This document shows positions 25,001 to 40,000 of a stretch of DNA of 64,000 nt, one piece after another. Below the pieces are notes generated by a model, which made no database searches, was not told the origin of the DNA, and was given only the letters and a program-made list of their open reading frames with translations. Source of the stretch: Tubulanus polymorphus (taxonomy: Eukaryota > Nemertea > Palaeonemertea > Tubulaniformes > Tubulanidae). The stretch lies in NCBI RefSeq assembly GCF_964204645.1, contig NC_134026.1, positions 11,746,450 to 11,810,449 on the forward strand, written 5' to 3'. The translations under genes were made by a program, and so were the position numbers. Position 1 is the stretch's first letter. Every line of letters begins with the position of its first letter.

Positions 25001-28000
25001 TGAGATATGAAATATTTTATATTTCCAATGAAATGTAAACTGAAAAAATGTATCCAAGTCCGCCTGTTGTAAGTTGTCTGATTCATATATTTTGTATTGT
25101 CATATTCCTAAATGCCCTGTGACTTGAATTAACATGCCAAGTTAAGCCTCTGTTGTATTATGTAGAATTCCTAATGTTTATAATAATCTCCTCTTAAGGA
25201 TGTTCGGAAGTCAAGTACATTGAAGTCTCAATTGGAAATGTACAAACGTCAAGTACAAGAATTGCAAGGGAAATCTTCAGAGGAAACAAAACGTGCTGAT
25301 AAGCTAGACTTTGAAAATAAAAGACTTCAGGAAAAAATCTCATCTTTACTGAAGGAAAAAGAGGTAAGAGGTAACTGTAGAAGTCGGACACGTATGAGAT
25401 GTTGGTGTCCTTTCGTGTCAAGAAAAATTCTGGAGTTGCTTAACGCTTAGGCTGGTTTTAGTTACACATCATGTTACATGTTACATGTTACATGTTTAAT
25501 TAGTAACATGACTTAGTTACATGTTTGACAACCAAGTAAACTTTAGTTTGTTTCCAATATTTAAATCGAAAGTCCAATTCGAACTCAAGGGTTTTCTTTT
25601 GGTGAGGCCTAATTTGTAGTCGGTGTGGAACCTTTCATTTTGGAACAATAATGAGTGGGGGTAGGTAGTCATTCAAGTCATGATTTACCACATGTTACTT
25701 CATATTGTTGAAATCTCGCGAGAATGGCGCAACATTGAAACTGGCAATAAATTGCAAATATCATTCAAATTTTTTGTACATAATCATAATCTATCCGATA
25801 AAGTGCCGATAAACAATTGCATGTTTACGATCAGTGTGTTTGGCCGCGATGGTTGCCTGGGAAACAATTTTTTTTCACAAGAGAGTTTCCGCCATCTTAT
25901 TGGCAGTGCGCATATTGATTTTTTGCCACGTATGTCATTCATATATTTCATCTCATAAACTTTTGGAGGATTTCATTAAAGAAATAGTCGTAAAGCCTTC
26001 AAATGATCGCACATGCGATAGGCCGCCCCGCTCGTGCTTGAAATGGAAAATCAGTTAGTATCTCTTATGATGATGAGTGATTGAAAAATAAAAGATGAAA
26101 TCTAAATCATTCGATTCTTTTAAAGAAATGCATTGGAAAATGTGGTTTCGATATAAACTGAATTTTTTATTATCTCATTTCACATGTTGCCTCTCCCTGG
26201 ACATATTAACTACACTTACTACGATCGTTGTGATCTGTTTGCTGGCAACAAATGCACACATATCACATTACACTACCAATTCAACACCCAACTACCCACA
26301 GCTTTTATATAACCATCCTATTATCTAGTTTGTTTCTCCCTGTGTTCCAATAGATACCATTGTAACCATGCAGTTCCAATCATCTCACCTGATAACTTTA
26401 ACAATGTGTTCAGCAACTGTTCCTATCGAACTTTCAATTGCAAGTTGATCCACATGCTGCAATGAGTTCCAAATGATGCCACCAGGGGGCTGTGCTAAAA
26501 ACTGATGTTAGCACAGTAGAGCTTTCAATTATAAGCAGACTTTTAGCTCACTCGAGACGTCATTCTGTAATTTTGGGAGGTTTTAAGACACTTCAATGGA
26601 TTGTCTTGATATTCGGTTTGTTCATGTATCTACCCTAGCCACATCGGTACCTCAAAATCTGACCAGATCAGATTCAAGATGGCTGACCGGTGGCCTTGTG
26701 GTTCACCAAAATTAACACTATTTTCTACGCATTTTTTAGTTTTCAAGTGTTATTTGGAGACACTTGAGAATATTTTCTCAATATTTCATATTAATATGTT
26801 CAGGCTACAGTTTCTGTCATTGTTATTTTGTAAAAATACATTATACCTTAGATCTAAAAAATCAAAAGGCCACACCTGACCTTCCAAAATTGGTCTGTCT
26901 AGGACTAATTATAAGTAAAATGTGCAGTGTGTGACCCCTTTTAATTTTTAGCCCACTTGGGACTTTAGTCCCAGCGGGCTATTGCGTTCACTTTTCGTCC
27001 GTCGTCCGTCCGTCCGTTCGTTCGTCCGTAGACGGAATCCAGTTATTTTGGGAAGTTTTGAAGACGCTTCAAGGTAACGTCTTGATATTTGGGTTACACG
27101 TGTATCTACCCTAGACACATCTTCAGCCCAAAAACTGGCCCTGTCAGAATCAAGATGGCTGACTGGCAGCCATTGTTGTTCACCAAAATCAGCACTTTTT
27201 ACACATTTTTGAACTTTTTGAGGGAAATTTTGAAGACGCTTCGATCAATTACCTTGATCTTTCGGATATATATGAATCCTCCCAGGGCCCATCAACGAAA
27301 CAAAAATTGGGTCGGTCGCACTCAAGATGGTCGTCCTATGACCTTTTTAGTGCCCAAAAATGTTAATTTTTGCCCGAATTCTCAGTCCTGTAGCTTCCTA
27401 CTGGTTTACCATTTCTCATTGCAATTTGTGATGGGTATTCTTTGGAAAGGGATGTTTTATACCTCAGACAGGTATTTTTCATCAGCCAATTATGACGCAA
27501 TTGGCGGCCATCTTGGTGTCACCAGTACTCATTCGTAAGTGGGAAAAAGTTTTTCCAGATTATATTGATAGCTAAGCGTATTTTGCTACCACAATCAATT
27601 AGAAAGTTGTAGCTCATAACGTGTTCTATGATTGTGGTGAGTTTCAAGGTAATTGGATTTCGTATATGGCCACCAGGGGGCGTTGAATAATACAATATCT
27701 TAGCATTTCTTTATTATATTCGTACCTATGCATATTTTGTAACCACAATCAATTGGAAAGTTGTAGCTCATGACATCATCTATGATTGTTGTGAGTTTTA
27801 AGGACATTAGTTTTTCTATATGGTCACCAGGGGGCGTTGAATAGTAGAATAACTTAGTATTTCCTTATTATATTGGTACCTAGGCATATTTTGTTACCAT
27901 GATCAATTGCAAAGTTGTAGTTCATGACATGTTCTATGATTGTGGTGAGTGTCGAGGTCATTGGGTTTTGAATATGGTCACCAGGGGGCGTTGAATAGTA

Positions 28001-31000
28001 GAATGACTTAGTATTTCCATATTAAATTGGTAACGAGGCATATTTTGTTATCACAATCAATTACAAAATCGTAGCTGCTGACATGTTCTATGATTTTGGT
28101 GAGTTTCAAGGTCGTTGGTTTTTGTAAATGGTCACCAGGGGGCGTTGAATATTGAAATTGTTAGATTGTTGAGCATTTGAAACCATTTCCCAAGTGGGCA
28201 TGGTGTCCCTGGACCCCTAGTTTTCTGGTGCCCTTAAATGAATGTATCATCAAAAATATTGTCCACTACACCACCTGCACACATTTTGATGTTGTCTGTG
28301 AATTCCATGTTGTAGTGTTGTCATAAAATACGGCATCTGTGCACTAGCCAGCGTTTGGAGTGTATTTAAAATTTTTATCTTGTTAGGCCAGCCATAGGCT
28401 GAGCCTATTACTATACAAATGGAGGGATTAAATGACATGGTTTCCAGAGCTAAAGCCCTTTGACTGCGCAACTGAGCATTTATTCATACAAATCATTCAT
28501 TAAAGCATTTTCATTCTCCAAATCCTAGGGAGCTGAATTTTGAAAAAGGGCCTCGTTAAATTTATATGACCTTTTTCGTGAAAATCTGAACGCAAAATAT
28601 CAGTTTTGAAAAGCCATTCTGAAAGCAAAGACACCTCTATGATTGGCTTAGCCACAAAAATCAGCAGCTGTTCATGTGGCCCCGTGGTATCATCTGCTGT
28701 TTTACTTCTGGGTTTTATTTAAAGGAATTAAAATTGTATTTTTTTTGTATTTGTTTGGTTTTTGGGTGGAATTTTTTATTTGCACTACAGAAATCATTGG
28801 CAATGGATGTGCAAAACGTCACAGGTCTATGTGTACACATACAAGCTATTTGGCAAAATATCATTGACAAAGATGTAGAATGGCTCCCTGTGATTATATA
28901 ATGAGCTCTATTCGAACGACGAAATGTTATATTGCATTGAATATCATTAGAAGAAGTATTGTTTGATTATATCGGAGGCGGCAGGTATAAATAAAAATGA
29001 TAAGTAAATCGGATTATTCGGTCAAAATGGCGGATGTATACACGATTTGGAAGTCTGATATAAAAGCAAGACCCTGACATGGGTACATGAGGTCAATATG
29101 AAAATGTGTAAACATATAATTTCAATATTCAAAAATTTGTTCGATATAAGGGGTATGCAGGATTGATGAAATTAGCAATTTATAATAGCATAGCTGTCAT
29201 ATACGGCTCCAGTTCCTCTGATGGCATGTGTATTAGGTGACAATTCAATTCTTTATTGATCCTTATTGCCTATAAAATTCCGGGACAAAATTCCCAAATT
29301 CAATAAAGTTAAAAATCTCAAAATAAGAAAATACAACATACAAGACACACGCAGAATTCACACAGAATAACATAAACAAAATATTTTAAATGACAATGTC
29401 TACTTCAACCCACTCAAGAGGAATGTATGATGTAATGATGAACCAGACATTAGAAGAGCTCTTCCCTCAACCATGGAGGCAATGAAGTTGCAGACCAGTT
29501 TAGAAGCAAAAGTGAATGAAGTCGGTCGCAAATTATCAATTATCGACAATTTTCAATAAATAAATCAAATGAAACCACTACAACAGTCGAAGACCTGTAT
29601 CATCTACCCAATGGCCAAATCTCATAATTCCCCAAATTTCTTAAAACTTCGATTTCAAATTTGCGATTCCACATAAGCTTATCCCAAAAATTCTATATTT
29701 TCGCAGGTGTCAAATACTTTATTAAAATTATTTTTCTTGTTCTCAAATTGCATTTGCTCAAACTGAGAAAATTTCAGAAAATCCAGTTCAATTCTATTCC
29801 GCATTCAAATCAATAAGACCAAGGGAAAAGATTGATCTGAAGTATTTGTTCCTGCCAGCTCCCTGTCTGCTACTTATGAAAACACGGTTGTACTGTATGA
29901 ATTATAGGTATTGACTATGAGGGAGTGAATCTGACTGATATAACCCTCAGAATGCATTATTTGCCATTTATAGAAAGCTGACATGCTGGGCCACCTTCTG
30001 TTATCTAAGTTACTCGACTATAAGTCGAACTAAATGAAACCGAATGTCCGTTAGTCGGGACTAAATTCCGGAAATAGTTCGAAAATCAAGCGCATTTGGT
30101 TATTAGTTCCGACCACTAGTCAACTGGATATGAAAACCGAATTTGGCCCTGGCTATAGTGCCGCTTATTTTAATAGGGACCTGTAGTCTGACGTTTTTGA
30201 AAAAAGGCAGGTCATTTGTTTTAAAATCACTATAAATAATCACTGGAAATGATCCATATTTTCAAAATTTTCTTGGGCAACCCCCAAACCCCCTGCATTC
30301 TCATTCTGCATGTTCATATAGGGCCTACCATTATACAATGCCGCCTATGATGTTTCGCAACTTGTCTTCTATATTTCTCGCCATTGGTCTTGTTAACAGT
30401 TCATATGCCCATGGGTTAAATGTAAAGGCTACTGTCAGGCAAAATTCCATTACATTGAAACTTGGATCAAGACCTTTCCTAATACATGTTCAGGCTATTT
30501 TACCCCTTCGATTAAAGTGCTTTTGGCTCCCGGTCTAATAATCACAGCGTCTTCTTATAATTGTTATATTTCACCACTTTGATTGATTATACTAGTTGAT
30601 TTGGTTTTGGTACTTGTATTTTAGAGGTTAATGATAGAACGAGATTCATTGAAGGAAACAAATGAAGAATTGACGTGTTCACAACTATCTGGTGGTAAGT
30701 TTCTGGAAACGGCTTGTCACGTTTCATGCAGTCTCGAAGCTTCAGCATCTTACTAGAGCAAATGTTAGGATACTTTTGGGTCCCGCTTTATGCAGCAATT
30801 AGTCGAAATCCTGACCAACCCCCCATGGTTTGATGGACAATCAATGTGGTTTGTCTGACTTAAAGAGTCAAACATTCTATAGAACCATAGCAAAATTGCA
30901 CCAAGAAAAAAATTCATCCTTGAAAAAAGTTAGTACATTTCAGCTCTAAATTGATTTGGCTGATGTTAATTCAGCCTCATCAGGTATGATATACGATATG

Positions 31001-34000
31001 AACTATGTACACTGACTCTGACTCTGGCTCTGACTCTGATCGATTTGTCCCATATAGTCATTTGTTTGACAATATCTATTCATCTGAAATTGCATGATAT
31101 ACTTTCAATCTATAAAGAACAACATTGTGGGTGTAATGGTGTCCCTGGACCCCTAGTTGGTTTACCTATGCCATCACTTTTGAGCAGGTGCGTCCGCTTT
31201 TTGGTGGTATGGTTTTTTATGCTAGTAGTAGTGCCGATTTGTATGTGCGCAAACTGTCCATGACATGAGCGCCTAGCCACATGCAAAGAAGCGGGATCAC
31301 GGCTATCGATTCCTCAGAGATTTCTGCCGAAAATGATATTTTTGACGGCGGATTTTTCCTATCCTCGGTTTTAAGGCATAAACATCCCATGACCTTCATG
31401 TATGATGTTTTGACAGAGATTCCTCATTAACGGGGTTCCCTATACATCGCAACAACAAATCAGAGCTACGCGCACCTGCTACGGAGTCCCGTCGAAAGAC
31501 TGTTTAGTAACACATTTTCCTTGCCAAACTTGTATTCTAAATCTATAATGTATGAAAATTGGTGCACCAGTGCTTATTTTGGTGAATAAAATGTGTGTAT
31601 GAAGATGCCCATGAATTTTACGCAATATTTATTTGCATATAGAAAACACCGAACAGGTGAACTAGTATTGTTTAGGATATAAATAATCGTCATTTGAGGT
31701 ATCATCATAGCTTGGCTGCAGCAATCCCGTCCTCGAACGGGCATCGTGTGGGAATTACATGAGCGGCTTACATGCAAATCGTCATGACGCTCGGTTCCCT
31801 CACCGTACTGGCGCGGCTGCGGTGCGACGAAGTCGGCTGTAGCTTACTGATGAATTTATCAGTGAAGTTGCGTTACTGCGGCTCTGCTGTGGTTTTGTGA
31901 ATCGGATCATATTTCTGACTGGGATCAAATATACTCATATCCCTACAAAGTAGGGGCACACAATTCAATCGCCTAGTTTGCCCCATCCTCCCCCGGCAGG
32001 GATCCGAACCAATCCCTACTGTGAGAGGATGAGTTTGCCTGCAAGTTTGCTCGTCTGCCTGCACTCGACGGCTTCCGCCGAGCGATCTGCTTTTATCAAC
32101 TCAAGGCCGTTGGAAGCAATTGTTGATTGACTGCAACTGAGTTGAACTGATAGCATGTAGTGTGAATTTCACGCAATTTACAACGTACGCTGTCAGAATT
32201 TCGCTCTTATCGGGCGTATAAATTCGTCAGCGAATTTAATCATCGCAATCAGGCGAAAAAATACGCTCGTGTGCCCTTGGCTTTTTCTGATATATGTTGA
32301 ATTATGTCGAGCATTTCATAAGGCTGTGGTAAACCTTTTGGCCCATGGGCAATTATTTTCTATAAGGCTGATCCCAGGTTGTCATTTATATACATGTTCT
32401 TAAGTATCATTTGGAAAGTTTATCTCAAAAAGTAGGAATTAGAGGGAATTTGACATTCAACCCATTAGCACTCAAGCCACCCGAATCCACCCCGACACTT
32501 TTTTTGTATGCTGCACAGAAACATTTATAGTGGGATTATAACCCAATAGCTTATGATAAACAAAACACCCAAGTCCTCGAAATACCGTATAGAAATCAAC
32601 ATCCTCCTATTTAGGGAGGAAAATTTTCCGGATTGATCCGGAATTCGGGATTTTTCAAGTCCGAGGTCATTTTTCTGAAAAGCCTAAAAACGATGAGAAA
32701 ATGTGAGGGGGTATGGTTTATTCGAAAGTTTGTTGGTACCGGTGGCCGTCAAAGCGCCGCAGACCGGACATTTATTTCGTTATGCGTTTAGATTCTAATA
32801 CTGACGTTTAACAAGTGTATTAATTTCCTTCTGTTTCAATTATCGATCTTTCGGCGATAGCCGTGCACCTGTGTGACGTGACCTCATTTGTACACGTAGG
32901 CTATTTATAGCCGCCAGTAGTAGTATGTGTGGTGAGAAAACATACTGTGTGTCTCGAGTGTCTATACTCAACACAGTCATTTGGGTAGCGCAGTGTGCAG
33001 CGCACTGTTCACTTATTTAGGGGTTCGACCTCTACTGCTTGAGATGCTGATTGTTAGTGAAATGTGGATGTGGCGCATTGGAAATAGACATTACATTGCA
33101 AAATATGGTGATCGTTCATGATGGGCTCAAGTTCACGCTAAGTGCTCGGAAAACACTTTATATTTCAAAAGATTTTCTTGGGGGAGGGCTTCCAAACCGC
33201 CTGGGGTTGGTTCGCGCCTTCGGTGTTCGCCAGGTAGTGCAGGTGTGTAACTTTTATTTTTCCGGATTTTTCTTCTCTGGTGACTTTCCTCCCTGCCTAT
33301 TTCAATCGCTAGAGTATTTAGAGTATGAACATGACCGATATGTGCTTACTTCAAATCCAAGTAAGTTCGAATGAATTTCGGGGGGCTAAAGGACACAATT
33401 TTGGTGGCCCACCTCATCAAATCTAATATCATACGAAAGCCTTGACTAATTACTACAAAATAATACGAACTTGTAATACATGGAAATAAACAGTTAAATG
33501 AGCTATTCTGTGCTATTTGAGTGCTAATGGGTTATGCCTCTTAGTGCCCTAATGAAATATGTAGTATTTTCCAATGTTGTTAACTAAAATGCCATAGTGA
33601 CGTTTGGTGTACATCCCAAAAACATGTATTTACTTTGCCAGGGTTTAATCATTGCTTCACTTATTTGGGCATTCTACATACGTCCATAAGGCACAGCAGT
33701 AATTTGGAAATATAGTAAGGGTAAAAAACTAAATTATTCTTGGTGTCTAGATAAATTTCTAGTGTACAACATCATTTGGTGATATCGTTTTTTCATGTAC
33801 AACATGATCATTTTTAGCATTGGTTGACGTCTATGACGTCATGCCAATGCTAGAAAAATGGATCGAAAGTCGTAGTCGAAAAAAAACACAGACTCTTCTC
33901 ATTTTCCTAGTAACTTCAAATTGTTCTTGTTCAAATTGTTCACTCTGTTCTTGTAAAACATTAGACACAGCTGAAAATGACTCAAAATAATGTTTCGATT

Positions 34001-37000
34001 ATTCTCAGATTTCTGATTAATTGGCCAAAAAAGTAATTCTATCGCATTTTTAGGCCAGCCATAGGCTTAGCCTATTACTACACAAATGGAGTGAATTTAA
34101 ATGACATGGTTTCCAGAGTAAAGGCTCTTTGACTGCGCAACTGAGCATATATTCATACAAATCATTCATTAGAGCATTATCCATTCTCCAACCCCTATAA
34201 AGCTGAATTTTGAAAGAGGGCCTCGTTAAAATTTAGTAAGTCAGTCGAGATTACCTTACAGTTGTACGTTGAATACGAATCTTCTGTAAGCGAAAGTGCC
34301 GAATGGGTTTTAGTATACAAATCTTTATTTGAATCTCTTGGCTGGGACATGATGGAAAACATCAGAATAAACTAGTTTCGTCTTTAACAGAATCGCGTCA
34401 ATGAGGTTTAACAATACAAATAGCGTAGGCTAAATCGTTCGGCAGAAAAACGAAATTCATTCAATTCTTAAGTCTATGGTCCTCCCAATCAACATCGTCA
34501 TGGAACATTTTCCGGCAGATGTAAAACATTAACCAACAACTTAATACCTTACTACAGTATAATCGACCAATGCCTCAAGGCCCATGGGCCTCTTGTGTTT
34601 TCTCTTAAACGTTTTTGGCAAACAGATTTTATCTACCTACCAACCCACCTTGAAAACTTACTCGGTCGGTGTTACTGCAAACAAACATATATTTTGAGAT
34701 TGCCCAACTAAACCCTTTTATTGTGAAATAGTTTTACATTTGATTTCTGTGTTCCCATTGTCCCGCCATTCATTCCTAGGATCCAGCATTGATATTTTTC
34801 ATTGTTTCTTCTGAATGTAAGAAATGGTGAAATTTTCGAATTTTTTAAAATGGCCTGAAATTTGCCTACCAAATTGTCTGGAATGGCATGATATTCAGAC
34901 TGACCTGGAGGCTGAGCTGTGAGTTCATAAAAGTTAAGATAGAAATATGTGATGAGATGATGTTACCCTAACGACATTTTCCTTAGTGACCCTCCTTTGA
35001 AATGGCAATTACTGGGGTGATACCTGAATGATCAAATTTAAGAATGTGAGTCAGGTTAGTATTACAATTCCTTTCTGCATTGATTACCCAACAATAGCCA
35101 CCTTCAAGTACTTCATTTCTGTTGAATCTGCAAGCCTCTTCAGGCTCTGCAAGCCGATTCCCTCTGCAAGCCTCTGGGATATTGAAATGTTCTATTTTTA
35201 CACATAGTTGATATTCAAGATCCTGTTGAATCTGGTCGATCACCGATAACTCCAAATTTTGAACTCATGAATATACCTCCGGAAGTAAGGTAATGATCAT
35301 TTACTGGTTGAAATATTAGCTGAAGGACACAGGAACTGTTGTTCTCATCATGAAGTATCCAAATTATATGTTACAGGGAAAAATTAATTCGTTTGCAACA
35401 CGAAAACCAGATGTTGAAACTATCAAAATCAACAGCGGATGAAGAAGATGTGCAATTAGTAAAATCCATGCTGGAAGATGTGCAATCAAGAAATAGTGAA
35501 ATAGAATCAGAAAATAGGTAAATAACAATCTACAGTTGTTAGCCCTTTATGGACAATGTTGAGTTAAATCTTTCCTTTTCAGAATTGCAAATCAAAGAAT
35601 TATCGAGTTAGAAGCACAGATACAAGATATACAAGAGCAGAGTTGCAGTACATCTATTGACCATAGTCAGTTCAAAAAACAATTGAAAGATCAATTGCAA
35701 AAGAACAAGCAAACTGAACAAGAACTGCAAAAACAGCACACGTACATCGAGGAGTTAGAATCTAAGGAATCGATGAGTAAAGATACAGAGGAAGAACTGA
35801 GAAGTCTTCTCATTAAAAAAGATGATGAAATGAAAGTAATGGAAGAAAGATATAAGAAATATCTAGAGAAAGCAAAGAGTGTAAGTTAAAGCACCCAAGT
35901 ATTTGAAGTGTTCTACAATCTAAAAGAGTAGTGCCATGATGTTGAATTTTCATTGCTGGAAACTATTTACAAGGAATGAAAATTAGGCAATCAAGCTCAA
36001 AAAGATACCTTGTTTCTCATAAGCTCTGCTGTGACCAAAGGTCAGCGGATAAGGGGGTGAGCCGTCGTCGTTGTTCGTTCATTTATGCGTCTGTAAACTT
36101 TTTCTTCCACTAAGCCCCTGGGGTGGAGTTTCTATTTCTTTAAATTGCTACTTGATCTACAGTTTTAATCAGATCAATTCCAAATTTGGTATGAATGTTC
36201 TATGGACCGAGGCCTATAAAGTTACAAAGCCATTTTTTGGATTTTTCCCCCAGGGGTGGAGTTTCTATTTCTTCATATTGCTACTAGTCATATAGTTTTA
36301 ATCAGATCAATTCCAAATTTGGTATGAATGTTCTATGGACCGAGGCCTATAAAGTTACAAAGCCATTTTTTGGATTTTTCCCCCAGGGGTGGAGTTTCTA
36401 TTTCTTCATATTGCTACTAGTCATATAGTTTTAATCAGATCAATTCCAAATTTGGTATGAATGTTCTATGGACCATGGCCTATAAAGTTGCAGAGCCATT
36501 TTTTGTATTTGTCCACCAGGGGGTGCCTCTGGGGGGAGTTTCTATTTCTTCAAGTTGCTTTATTAGTCCTATTAGTCCTATAGTGTTAATCAGATCAAGT
36601 CCAAATTTGGTATGAATCTTCTAAATCTATGGACCTAATACCTACAAAAAACTGAGCCCTTTTTGGATTTGGCTTCAAGGGGGCATTCCTAGGTATGCAG
36701 CTTCTATTTCTTCAAATCACACAGCGGAGCTATATAAGCCAATAGGCTCCTTGTTTTGATGGGTTGTGTTGATCGTTGGTTTGTTCCTTTGACACATTTA
36801 CAGCACAAAATCTAACCCAATTGTTGTTTGCTGAGATCAATACTTTTCAGCCCACTTGGGGCTGGTCCCAGAGGGCTATTGTGTTCACTTTTCATCCTTC
36901 ATCCATCTGTTCACCTGGAATCCAGTTACTTTTCGAAATTTTAAAAATTTTGAAGGATAGTAATGATATTTATATTTAGATTTGTACAACTGAAATATGC

Positions 37001-40000
37001 ATTTGAAGTTTGATTTCAGTAAAGTCTTGAATGAATTCAGTTTATGGAAGGACTTTTTCAAATGCACAACAGAAAATCTATCTTTAACAATTGTGCAAGG
37101 TTTGGGAAAAATAGCATTTTCTGAAGTGGCTGCTGTAGGCGTGAATGTTCTGATATGCTAAATAGCCATTTTGCTTGCAAGTTCAATTATATTTTACTCA
37201 ACTTGAAGCATCAAACAATTCAATTTTATTCAGATTAAAATCTGATTTACTTATATTCAGCATAACCATCAAATCTAATTTAAGTTTTGTTCAGTATAGA
37301 TTGATTGATCGCAAATGATTGAGAAGAAAAGAATAATTAATTTAAAGCATTGATGTGATGTGATGTGTGTCACAATTGTACCGTGTTCATTAAAACATCT
37401 GCTCGAGAGCACTGGACCTCTGGTCCTCTAGTCTTAAGGCGAATTTGTCATGTCACCAAATTTGATTTTAAGTAAAATCTTTTCTATCCTGGCATAATCA
37501 AATTTGATTTGGTCAAATTTTTTAATTTAACACGGCATCAAATTCAAATCGATTCATCAAATCACCAGTGGGATTTGATACGATTTGATTTGATTTAAAG
37601 ATGGCAGACTCTAAATTTCTTTTTCAAAAGAGTGCCATTCAGTAAAAATGCCCTTAGCTGTTTTTGAAATCTCGATGCACGTGTCACATCAACTCATGGT
37701 TTTAGAATCCACGATAAGTATTATCAAATGGAAAATATCAAAGCTGCCCCAAATGTTCAAAAACTCAGTGAAACTGAAACTCATGTGTTGTAGAAAATGA
37801 TACTCAATAACCAGGGGCAGCATATTTCCATCGAGTACTGTACCCTTTCCTATGGTTTTTGCCAATATTTTCTAAATTTGGATTGATCGCCGATGGTTTT
37901 TCTATACGACCCGGCCCTCCGGTATTGCATTTAGCCACCTGCGAAATCCGCCATCTTTTTTCTTGGCGTTCTAGCAGTAGAACGCGTTGGATTTTTTCGC
38001 CGTAAAAATCTGGGAATAAGATATTAAGGAGTTTTCACTCTCATAACGGTGAGTCCGTTTGGTTTGGGGGTTATCCCTGGTTTCTATTTTTCGGTAAGAA
38101 TTTTATTTACAAATATAATTTGATTGAATTGAATTGAATTTATTATTGTGACAGAATGATTATGCCGCCCCCTCCTAGGGGTCAACATCGTGGCGGGGAG
38201 GGATTGTTTGGCGCCAGGGACAATCACGATTCGTGTGCGTCTCGTGCAGGCGCAAATCCGGTCAAATATGTGCAAGGAGCAATCCTTGCAAGATTTGCGA
38301 GGTGTGGTCCGAGGACCTTTGGCTTCGGGCCGATAAGGCTCTTAAACTAAGAGATCGTCGTCAAGTTAATAGCAGGGATTCGTCGGTTTCGTGCCAACCG
38401 ACGTCTCTAATTCTATTTCTAATCGTATAGCGGAGCGGTCGCCGGTCGTTCTGATAATTGGCTTCCCAACTCCGTTCACCGGGGAGGAACGCTGGTTCAC
38501 CGGCACCGGTCTCCAGTCATTCACCGGTCACTGGTTGTTCAGCCGGTTCGGCCGGTTCAGACTACATGTTCTGAACCGAGCGCGCGCCGCGGTAGTCGGG
38601 AACGGCCCGTACCGGTTCGGTCGGTACCGGTCCGGTCCGGGTCGGGCATCGGTCCGGTCCAGACGTCATCCGGTTCAAAACATTGGGTTCGTTCATCGTC
38701 TGATTCTGATCGTCGCTCCGGGGATAGAGCTCGCTCTCCCACTAGACGTCGTGAGCGTAATAAACGCGCAAGATCTCCTCGCAGATCAACGTTTGATCGC
38801 GAGAGGGATTACGATCGTTATTGTAGGAAGTTTCGCCGTCGGTCTTCTCATCGTTCGTCGACGTCGGTTAGCGATGAAGGCGATTCTTCTAGTAGGTCTC
38901 GATCCCGTTCGAGGGACCCACACCGAAGTCAGCATGATCGTCGGGATACTGGAAAATTCCTGACTCAGAAGGATTTCCATGTATTTGAAGAGAAAATTTT
39001 AAACTCGTTATCATCGTCGCAACAAGTCGCTGCAACCTCTACAACAGGTAAGCCTATTCCTGATTGTCCGGTTAGAAGTTCGCCAGCCCACTCAGTTCTT
39101 CGGAATTCTTACTCTGAAATCCTGGATGCTGCGGTAGGGTCTGAGTTCAATGAGGATCCGGTCCCAGAAGCGGCAATTCCTTCTGGGGTCGTTCCTGTCG
39201 CGAGCAATTGTGGGTTGCCCCAGACGATGGGGACTTCCCTGGCTCGCAATGTATCTCCGTCCCGTTCAGTTTTATCCGAACCAGCGGGGGACATGCCATT
39301 TAGAGCGATGATAAGTGAGTTCTTTGTCAAGCACGGGGCAACTCCCGCTAAGCCCACAGCAGCTCCTCTGGTCGGTGAGTCAATGGAAGCTTATTGCCCT
39401 CCAGACTCCGATCTTAACGTTTTACGGGAATCGTCGGCGGTTTCGAGAGAATGGGCTCGATTGGATACGCAATTATGGGGTGAATATCGGCCTGGAACAT
39501 TTTCATTTCCCCCTCCAGAATGGGGTATGAAATCTGGGAAATATTTTAGTTCAACCGATCCACCTATAGGCGCATTTCGCTCAGCCTATTACGCAACTCC
39601 AGGTGCTGTGGATCACAGTCATAACTGCCTGGATGCTGATTATACTTTGATCAGCCCGGATACTGTTACAGCACAGTCCGGTATTCGTTTGCCTAATGCC
39701 GGTTTGGTGGCCATGACGTCAATCCTGGACAATCTTACCAGGGTTGGTTCGTTTCAGGATATGGCACTTAAGGTGTTGACGGGTGAGCTTCGCGAGACTC
39801 ACGCTGCCGAGTCAGTTGCCCTAAAACTGGAGGGAATGGATCGGATTATCCAATCTTTGGCTCGGTCTGTTTCGCATGTAATTCCGTCGTCGGTTCGGGG
39901 TCAGGCTAATCTTTTGTTAGCCTCCCGTCAGTCAGTGATGGACTCCAGTTCCAAAACTCGTCTACCGGATATGGTGTCCAATGCTTTGCTGAGAACTCCA

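Larger units (their letters stand above)
30695..35207. other. 4.5-kb Hook intron, few recognisable features
   Basis: Holds a tgactc microsatellite (31013-31040), a solo Helentron-like 3' end (31118-31156), two tRNA-like segments (31970-32030, 32978-33045) and repeat-B copy 2. A hairpin ggcccatgggcc followed by ctcttg (34579-34597) resembles another Helitron-like 3' end. No gene. Confidence 0.45.

Noticed and set aside
33830-33845. CRE-like palindrome tgacgtca beside an inverted tagcattgg pair
   Set aside because: A single short site inside a large intron with no promoter context.
38391-38963. 190-codon + strand frame in the DIRS gag region
   Set aside because: Runs through the low-complexity block in a frame different from both recognisable Gag parts. 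Likely a shadow.
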